Made by a program: the position numbers and the translations under genes. A DNA stretch of 64,000 nt, taken from positions 72,148,042-72,212,041 of the forward strand of contig NC_073746.1 of assembly GCF_029784135.1 (NCBI RefSeq), in the 5' to 3' direction. The notes beneath the pieces were generated by a model. It worked only from the letters and a program-made list of their open reading frames with translations. It searched no databases and had not been told where the DNA came from. Source of the DNA: Toxorhynchites rutilus septentrionalis. Taxonomy: Eukaryota > Arthropoda > Insecta > Diptera > Culicidae. Below, one piece after another: positions 57,803-64,000 of the stretch. Position 1 is the first letter of the stretch, and each line of letters opens with the position of its first letter.

Positions 57803-58716
57803 TCGGTCGCGTTATTGTCATCATCGTCATCATCATCATCACTATCCACGTCAACCTCGTTGGTGTTATGTTCCACGCGCGGTTTAAATTGCTGAATCGG
57901 TCGTTTGAATGCAGTTTTTGCGTTCGTTTCTTTGGCATATGCTCTGTAAGAGCTGTTGCTGTTGTTGTTATTATTATAGCCACCAGAACCACTGCTACTA
58001 GGGTTACTGTGCTGTTTGAAAATTTGTTTTGCGGGTTTCGTTCTACTTTCCGCGTTTTGATTAGTGCATACAGCCTGGTATGCCTCTTCTAAAGATTTTG
58101 GTTTCGATTGCCTGATAATGGAGGCCAGGGGCTCTCCGATGTTGTCCAAATATCGTGTGATTGTTATCACATCAACTACCTCTCGAGCCGATAACGGGTT
58201 CGAGGATAGATTGGCTTTTAGCCTAGTGTTAATTTCTTTGATTTCATTAAAGAATCTCAAATGATTCTTATCTCCTTTCTTCAAATGGAACATCGCCGAC
58301 AAATTAGTGGCGAAGTCCTTCTGGTCCCCATATTGTTCGATGAGAACCGATTTGATACCGTGAATGGTATCGGGATCACCATTTGCGCATAATATCACGC
58401 GAGCGTCCCCTTTGATTTTATTTTTTATTGCCCGCAAATATATCGAGCTAAGCGAGTCGGGTTGCCCGTTCTCGCCTTTTATTTTAAACATTTCGTAAAG
58501 CTCGTTGACTTCCTTGAGCCAACTTGCCAATTCCTTTTTATTTCCGGAAAATTCCGACATATTTTTAATAGGGTCGGGGATGGCATATTTGTTGCCCTCC
58601 CTGGCCACTACCAATGCTCGGAGCTGTTCAAGCTCTGTTTTGAGTGCTTCAAGTTCACTGGCTCTTGTTTCCGGCATGATTGATAATAGAGTTTTAGATG
58701 TTGAAAAGTAATTCAC
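57736..58716 (-). CDS. Ty3/gypsy gag, apparently intact
   Basis: The open frame runs from 58716; the likely start is the ATG at 58677, in the usual 'MPETRASELEAL' type context with a coiled-coil-like N-terminus. About 310 residues follow: a helical capsid-type core, then a Ser/Asn/Gly-rich stretch and an acidic Asp run near the end. No CCHC zinc knuckle is present, as is usual for errantivirus Gag. It overlaps pol by 67 bp. Gag forms the particle that packages the element RNA. No lesion was seen. Confidence 0.85.
   Translation of the reverse strand: MNYFSTSKTLLSIMPETRASELEALKTELEQLRALVVAREGNKYAIPDPIKNMSEFSGNKKELASWLKEVNELYEMFKIKGENGQPDSLSSIYLRAIKNKIKGDARVILCANGDPDTIHGIKSVLIEQYGDQKDFATNLSAMFHLKKGDKNHLRFFNEIKEINTRLKANLSSNPLSAREVVDVITITRYLDNIGEPLASIIRQSKPKSLEEAYQAVCTNQNAESRTKPAKQIFKQHSNPSSSGSGGYNNNNNSNSSYRAYAKETNAKTAFKRPIQQFKPRVEHNTNEVDVDSDDDDDDDDNNATECEVQNTREVNFHRGEEDQTIT
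57769..57775 (-). promoter_or_regulatory. Gag-pol -1 frameshift slippery site
   Basis: On the minus strand AAATTTT lies in the gag frame as A-AAT-TTT, the canonical X-XXY-YYZ heptamer. A -1 slip places the ribosome in the pol frame, about 33 bases before the gag stop. The overlap geometry supports programmed frameshifting. Confidence 0.7.
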
Positions 58717-58718
58717 TT

Positions 58719-58724
58719 ACGGTT
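58719..58724 (-). promoter_or_regulatory. Candidate splice donor for env RNA
   Basis: ACC/GTAAGTG (GT at 58720-58719) lies just upstream of the gag start. It could join to the acceptor at 54373 to make a subgenomic env transcript, as in gypsy-type errantiviruses. Confidence 0.5.
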
Positions 58725-58802
58725 GTGTTTGCAGCATCCGGGTGATCCTTCGACGGCTGGTTACTCGTGCGGCGGGATCTTCCACTATTTTAACACCTCA
58801 CG

Positions 58803-58820
58803 ATCCCACTTCTGACACCA
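58803..58820 (-). promoter_or_regulatory. Probable primer binding site
   Basis: On the minus strand TGGTGTCAGAAGTGGGAT lies between the presumed 5' LTR and gag. TGG at the start is the usual tRNA 3'-CCA complement. The tRNA was not identified. Confidence 0.55.
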
Positions 58821-59060
58821 CTTATGGGAATCGTGATATGCAAACACTTTTAAAAACTAACTACTTTCAACAATTTATTCACTTATCACTAATCACACGG
58901 CACCACCGGTGCTCCACAAGAACTGTACAGCGAAAAAGAGAGCGAGCCATGCGCTCGCGGCCCTCTTATGACCGCATACTGCTGACGCTGCACGCTCCAC
59001 GTTGTCGACCGTAGGTTGGCGGACCCGAGTGGCGTGATGTACCAAACGGTTCCGTAACGC
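58821..59060 (-). repeat. Presumed 5' LTR of the gypsy element
   Basis: Non-coding sequence between the PBS and the A-rich repeat. There is no second LTR in the window because the 3' end is truncated, so the borders cannot be checked. Confidence 0.4.
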
Positions 59061-59061
59061 T

Positions 59062-59490
59062 AAAAATCTAGAAATCTTAAAAAATCTAAAAATTTAAAAT
59101 ATAGAAATCTAGAAATCTGAGAATTTAGAAAAATAGAGATCTAAAAATCTAAGAATGTAAAAATCTAGAAATCTAAAAATCTTAAAATCTAGTCATCTAA
59201 AATCTAAAAATTTAAAAATCTAAAAAACCAAAAATCCGGAGATCTAAAAATCTAATAATCTAAAAATCTAATAATCTGAAAATTCAAAAAATCAGAATTG
59301 AAAAAATCAAAAAATCAAAAACTCTAAAAATCTAAAAAAGTCAAAATATCTAAAAATTTAAAAATCTAGAAATCTAAAAATCTAAAGATCTAGAAACATA
59401 GAAATCAAACAATCAAAAAATCTAAAATCCTAATATTCAAAAATCTAAATATAAAAATCTAAAAATCTAAAAATGTAGAGATCTAAAACT
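59062..59490. repeat. Degenerate (AAAATCTA)n tandem repeat
   Basis: Some 50 imperfect 8-9-bp units of AAATCTAA/AAATCTAG. Confidence 0.9.
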
Positions 59491-59575
59491 TCAATAAACA
59501 TATTCTTTTTCGACAGCTATCAACGTGACGGCAATTGGAAGGCTGAAGTTCATTCATAACAATTAGTATCATATT

Positions 59576-60015
59576 TTCTAGTAATAGTAATAGTAATACA
59601 GTCAACTCTCCCAAACTCGATGATCTGTAGCTCGATATTTTCCGTAGCTCGATGAATTTCATGGCACCTTCGATTGATTTTACAAGCATTCTCCACTCCA
59701 TAACTCGGTACCTCCCTAACTCGACGGTCCCACGGATATCGAGCTAGAGAGAGTTGACTGTAGTAATAGTAATAGTAATAGTAATAGTAATAGTAATAGT
59801 AATAGTAATAGTAATAGTAATAGTAATAGTAATAGTAATAGTAATAGTAATAGTAATAGTAATAGTAATAGTAATAGTAATAGTAATAGTAATAGTAATA
59901 GTAATAGTAATAGTAATAGTAATAGTAATAGTAATAGTAATAGTAATAGTAATAGTAATAGTAATAGTAATAGTAATAGTAATAGTAATAGTAATAGTAA
60001 TAATAATAACAATAG
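59576..60015. repeat. (TAGTAA)n hexamer microsatellite, split by a MITE
   Basis: Near-perfect hexamers at 59578-59598 and 59761-60015. The long ITITIT, YYYY and LLLL open frames in this region are translations of the repeat, not genes. Confidence 0.95.
59599..59760. mobile_element. 162-bp pogo/Tigger-like MITE inside microsatellite
   Basis: Starts CAGTCAACTCTC and ends GAGAGTTGACTG, flanked by TA (59597-59598 and 59761-59762). The CAGT.AACTC terminus and TA duplication are typical of pogo/Tigger-type MITEs. Inner GTAGCTCGAT repeats. Confidence 0.85.
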
Positions 60016-60345
60016 TAAACATAACATGCGCCAATAACACCGGCTGAGTGTATCCTATGGCTCACCTCCCCTACTAATACATTCCTAAATTCCCGAGACA
60101 TTTATGAGAGGTCGTAGAGTTCTCTGCATCTCTCTTAAGTAAATGTCGAACTAACATTCCTTCCCTTTCCTTAGCAGTTGCAAGGACGTGGCCAGGACAA
60201 TTCTTAACTGTTGGAGAAAGCATGCCTTCATCTAAGAGATATTACCAATCATCAGCAACGGATGAGGGCTAGTTTTTGACTTAACAGTTCTGAATTCGTA
60301 CCACCTACGATGCAACTTGCTCAATGCTAATGCTAATGCTGGTGA
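60016..60345. other. Old dispersed repeat fragment
   Basis: 60140-60200 ('ACTAACATTCCTTCCC') matches the inverse of 41120-41150. No gene. Confidence 0.4.
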
Positions 60346-60367
60346 TGTTTTGCACTATTTTTTCTAT

Positions 60368-60422
60368 GCGACTTTTTTTGTGCGGTCCCTATGCCCCGCA
60401 CAAAAAAAAGGTTTGCCTGTAC
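60368..60422. repeat. Palindromic MITE remnant
   Basis: TTTTTTTGTGCGG, short centre, then CCGCACAAAAAAAAGG and TTTGCCTGT. Same terminal sequence family as 20110-20660. Confidence 0.6.
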
Positions 60423-61058
60423 TTCAATGAGTACTGAAAAGCGGAACGATAATTCTAAAAAGGGTACATAAAGACGTAGTATGTATTAACTTCATGTAAC
60501 TTAGCGCCATACGCAAACAGCGATGTTGGATTCATACCAGAAGCAAAGTATGAGTAAGGCCATTGAATGCAAGAACTTCCATACTCCAAATAATAATAGT
60601 TCAAGTAGTTTACAACATATAAAATTCAAAGTATCAAGCTGATTCTTGAATTCTGTGCGAGGACCACTGACTTCCCGTGCTATCAATATGTAGTGGTCAG
60701 CAGTATGAAATGTTCTATGGCAAAACATACTCTATATGTATACTCTTTATGTTTTTGCCCTAAGGTATCAGTATATGGGTTGAGCCTATTTTAGAAGCGG
60801 CGTAAAACTTATTCACTTCAGATCAGATCAGAGAGTCCTGAAGAGATTTCCGCGAGAGCTCCCTAATATGCTGCTTCTTGATCGTGAAAGCTGGAATGCG
60901 ATATTTCAAAACTAGAATGAGACGGCCAGTTTTAGTCTTGGATTTCCGAGTGCGGCCGAAAGGTTTTCGGGAACAACTTACTCTTACTCGCATATTCTAC
61001 TCCTGATTGCATAAAACGGTTGAAGTGCATAATTTACTTGTCCCGTCTCGAATATTAA
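60423..61058. other. Unassigned
   Basis: No recognisable feature. Confidence 0.4.
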
Positions 61059-61343
61059 ATGTATGGTAGTTATAATGTTAATTGTTTTTCCCACACTTCG
61101 CTTTACCAGATGCACGCAACTTGTATGCAGCAAATTGTTTCGATGACTCGAAATCATGATAAATTGATTGAAGTAGGTGATTATAATCTGCCAAATTTAT
61201 GCTGGCAATATGACGGGGACATGAACTGTTTTTTGCCAATAAATGCGTCTACTGAGCCGGAGTTGGCTTTAGTTGAATCTATGACTGCAGCACCAAAGTC
61301 TTTCGGTAATGACAATGGCAGGCTACTCGACCTGGTTTTTTAC
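61059..61343 (+). pseudogene. Non-LTR endonuclease fragment
   Basis: 'LIEVGDYNLPNLCWQYDG' is the GDFNLP-type catalytic block of jockey/CR1-group EEP endonucleases, followed by about 45 residues of matching character. It ends at stops near 61343. Only this piece of the domain is present. Confidence 0.7.
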
Positions 61344-61345
61344 TA

Positions 61346-61731
61346 GTAGTGTAGCAAGCGGCATCACAACGTCGATCCAATTTTTTAAACAGGAGTTTCT
61401 TCTTAGGTTACCCTTAATATCCTCCGTCGCCGTGTGTTGAAATGAAAGACTATTACACGTGATTATTAACGATCATCGATTCGCTTCATTGTAAGGAAAT
61501 TTTCTCGATAGTTTTCTCAGGTACTCTCTGAATCATCCTCCGCCGCGTATTGAATAATTTATTTTCGAGATCTCGATTTGTCGAGTGGTTCAGGGTACAC
61601 TTTTATAGAAATCCATGTAAGTGATGGATTTCTATAGTACAATCACAGAAAACTACTACGAAGTTTACCCCAGCCCAAATTTTAATTTTATTGAAACATC
61701 TTATGAAATAAGAACAAACGATTCTGAGGTA
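61346..61731. other. Unassigned
   Basis: Short inverted repeat ('GATGGATTTCTATA') near 61602-61636. Nothing else recognised. Confidence 0.4.
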
Positions 61732-62103
61732 CAGGGTCTTTCAGATTGAACGCTCACGCAGGAAATTTCAATCACTTCTACAAAAGTGAACCAATTTTTA
61801 TCGGTGTGACCACCCCATTTTTCGATAACGCGTTTTAAAGGGGAACAAAATTCTTCATGCACAACTCTAACATTACGACTTCGAAACTGTTGAAAATCCG
61901 AGTTATTTCTTCTTCAAGTTCCTCCAAATTTTGTGGCTTATTAACATAGCAACGGTCCATCACGTACCCTCAGAGGAAGTAATCGACGACGAGAAATGTT
62001 GAAATTCTTACCATAAGAGGACAAAGTTTCATTAAGGCTTCGGTTGCTCGAGTAATACGATTTCGATTCTTTTTTGCGCGAGCGTTTAATTTCAAAGACC
62101 CTG
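61732..62103 (-). mobile_element. Tc1/mariner-type deletion derivative, 372 bp
   Basis: Flanked by TA (61730-61731, 62104-62105). Ends CAGGGTCTTTCAGATTGAAC and, inverted, CAGGGTCTTTGAAATTAAAC. The minus strand preserves the transposase C-terminus in one frame stretch, 'NLEELEEEITRIFNSFE', and near it 'IEKWGGHTD', both typical of the last 50 residues of many insect DDE transposases. Most of the gene is deleted. Confidence 0.75.
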
Positions 62104-62458
62104 TAAAACACGTTGTGAAGACATGCCACGAAAAATATGCACTTATCTATGAGAAATATATTGTCAAATATTTGTACCTACTTTTAGATTCACTAATAAT
62201 GTAAGGTCAAACTAAAATATTAGTTTCATATGATTTGAGTTCTCATATCATCAAAAGTCAGATCATTTTTTTTTTGTTAGAACTTTTTTCATGGATTTGC
62301 TGACTTAACATAATTCTAACGCTTCCATTCAAAACCTGAGGAATGACTCAATGAACAGTTTAAACCAGACAACCGACTTTTGTTTGAAATATATAAACTA
62401 TTATGAATACATCCATACATCCAGTCATCAATAAAATAGGTCATATGATAGTTACAAA
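62104..62458. other. Unassigned
   Basis: No recognisable feature. Confidence 0.4.
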
Positions 62459-63259
62459 CAGTGTTGTCCCATTTTCATCTGTACCAGAGGGGTTAAAAAT
62501 CTTCCTCATCTGTACTTTTTCTTCCAAAAATCTGTACCATCGGAAATATTCGTTGTAGACAAAATTTATTTTATCAGAACGAAAAAATACTCATTCATTT
62601 ACTACAAAAACATTTACATTTGCAAGTCATTCGTGTGTTTGATGATGCTTATAAATAATTGAATCTAGATTGTATACTATTATTTATTAAAATTTTCGAG
62701 CTGCCACCACGATATTTTGAGCCGATTTCAAAGGATATTTTTAATCTGATTATACGCTGGACAGTTGCCGAGGAGTGAGGGATAGTGAGAACGTTACAAA
62801 CAAGGCATCGAAGCACTGAAAATGTGAGCGAACCATCAATTTTTTTAGACATTTAATTTTTGTCCATCAATCTTGCATATGCTCGTTTTCTGAAACTGTG
62901 ATTTTTTTACCGAGTAATTTTAGCTTTAGGGTGCGGAATTCATTCTCCAGATCTTGTATAGTCACATCCCTGATCCCTGGAAACGCCTTCAGCACAATGA
63001 ATTTCATCCTTATGAAACTGATGAATTATTGCATTGTAAATGCTTTCATGATCAGCAGTATCGAGCGATACTGCGATATAAAAGTCACCATGTACCTTAA
63101 TGTTGCTTTGTTCAAATGTAAGTAATTTCACTAATTACAAGTCTGTACCAATCTGTACTTTTAGACGAAAATCTGTACCCTGTTCCGTACAGAATCTGTA
63201 CCAAAAAATAACGAAAACTATGTACTTTTCCAGATAAATCTGTACGTATGGCAACACTG
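62459..63259 (-). mobile_element. hAT element relic with 8-bp target duplication
   Basis: 801 bp between two exact GTTACAAA copies (62451-62458, 63260-63267). Ends CAGTGTTGTCCCA and, inverted, CAGTGTTGCCATA. Subterminal CTGTACC motifs recur at both ends. On the minus strand (about 62650-62850) 'VLTIPHSSATVQRI' matches the start of the hAT C-terminal dimerisation domain (family pattern PHS.A.VER.FS). The transposase is otherwise deleted. Confidence 0.85.
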
Positions 63260-63297
63260 GTTACAAATTTTGACGTGGGCAGCATCCATGCTCGAAG

Positions 63298-63333
63298 TAT
63301 ATAAAAAAGAGTGAGTCGGGCAACGATCAGTTA
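63298..63333 (+). promoter_or_regulatory. Candidate TATA/initiator core promoter
   Basis: TATATAAAAA starts at 63298, and an arthropod initiator-like ATCAGTT has its A at 63329, 31 bp downstream, which is the expected spacing. The short ORF at 63373 (12 codons) and the 79-codon ORF at 63393 show no known domain, so the driven transcript is unknown. Confidence 0.4.
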
Positions 63334-63399
63334 ATTTGGCGTGGAATTTATCGAAATAATCTTGAAAAAGGAATGATTGCCGAAACAGGAGCGTGGAAT

Positions 63400-64000
63400 T
63401 ATTCTTTTTGAAATTGTCGCAACAGCTTGGATTCAGTAATTATGACATAAATTTTCGCACATCCGTTTATATTTTCAAACAACTGAGTGACTCACTGTTG
63501 AAGCCCTTGACAAGGTTCAGAAAGGCTTATCAGCATCGGTCGCCCATTTGCATGAGTAAATTATTAATCAATCCCAATTTTCGCTCGATGGCTTATCACG
63601 CAAACCATGATAATATTCTCACTTCCAATTGAAGCGGCTCCCTCCTTTCGTTCGATCAGATTTCATCGTTAACAAGCATTCAATTCGTTGTTGAATGACC
63701 ATTCCGATAATAATTGGGTTAGCTATAATTCAATCACGCTGATGTTTGATGCCTTATTATGACAAGTTGACCTTGTAGTGATACTCTGTTCGAAGATGAA
63801 GTCATCCTTCCAGTTCCAAACGATGTTTCGTTAGAATGGTGCGAAAAGAGGAAACAACAATCACTTTTTGACGATCATTTTTTTAGACAGGGGTTAAATC
63901 AATTATGTCTTCTTATATGCGAAATATGTTGCAAGGTGGGCAACTAGTAACAATTCGAATATGATAATTCGTTTACAATAAATGAAAATAAGAAAAAGTT
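63400..64000. other. Unassigned right edge
   Basis: Possible transcript from the promoter at 63298, but no coding region is recognised. Confidence 0.35.

Noticed and set aside
59550..60101. Long ORFs of poly-Tyr, poly-Leu and Ile-Thr / Val-Ile repeats
   Set aside because: Translations of the TAGTAA hexamer array.

Overview
The window looks like nuclear DNA of a dipteran insect, most likely a culicine (Aedes-like) mosquito. It is AT-rich, nearly saturated with transposable elements (TEs), and carries one recognisable host gene with insect-style exons and a very long first intron. The species call is inference; no marker gene fixes it.

Host gene: on the minus strand, at least four coding exons (15810-15873, 3332-3427, 2761-3271, 2411-2699) splice in frame with GT-AG borders. 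They encode the first 320 residues of a Piezo mechanosensitive channel. A fifth, tentative exon lies at about 1850-2005, and the rest of the gene runs off the left edge. Intron 1 is about 12.4 kb and holds a SINE-like repeat, a MITE, decayed non-LTR sequence and histone-derived relics.

Left part (1-17 kb): a hAT-type relic at the left edge, then Piezo. Its first intron carries repeats sharing a near-palindromic terminal motif (GACGTAGGACTAC and its reverse complement). One such interval encloses a decayed histone H1-like sequence (about 8.1-8.44 kb). Another encloses two tandem decayed histone H2A-like genes (11.53 and 12.81 kb) with histone-mRNA-type 3' stem-loops.

Middle part (17-46 kb): a mariner-like relic; a pogo-like element with TIRs and TA duplication (17931-19202); foldback and MITE-type repeats; a decayed jockey/CR1-type non-LTR retrotransposon (about 25.0-29.6 kb); a second element with pogo-like end architecture (32765-33693) next to a CENP-B/pogo relic; a 7-bp minisatellite; more copies of the GACGTAGGACTAC family; GA-rich simple repeats.

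Right part (46-64 kb): a foldback element made from the 3' end of a mariner (46133-46845); a 682-bp apparently identical inverted repeat (47396-48077 / 48623-49304); an R4/Dong-type retrotransposon with an uninterrupted 1277-codon ORF (49412-53245); a minus-strand Ty3/gypsy errantivirus-like element with gag, pol and partial env (53462-58716), with a frameshift signal, one in-frame stop in pol and a truncated 3' end; microsatellites, one carrying a MITE; and two further DNA transposon derivatives with clear target-site duplications. A candidate TATA/initiator promoter lies at 63298-63333.

Apart from Piezo, essentially everything identifiable is mobile or repeat DNA. Intervals where I see nothing are listed as such.
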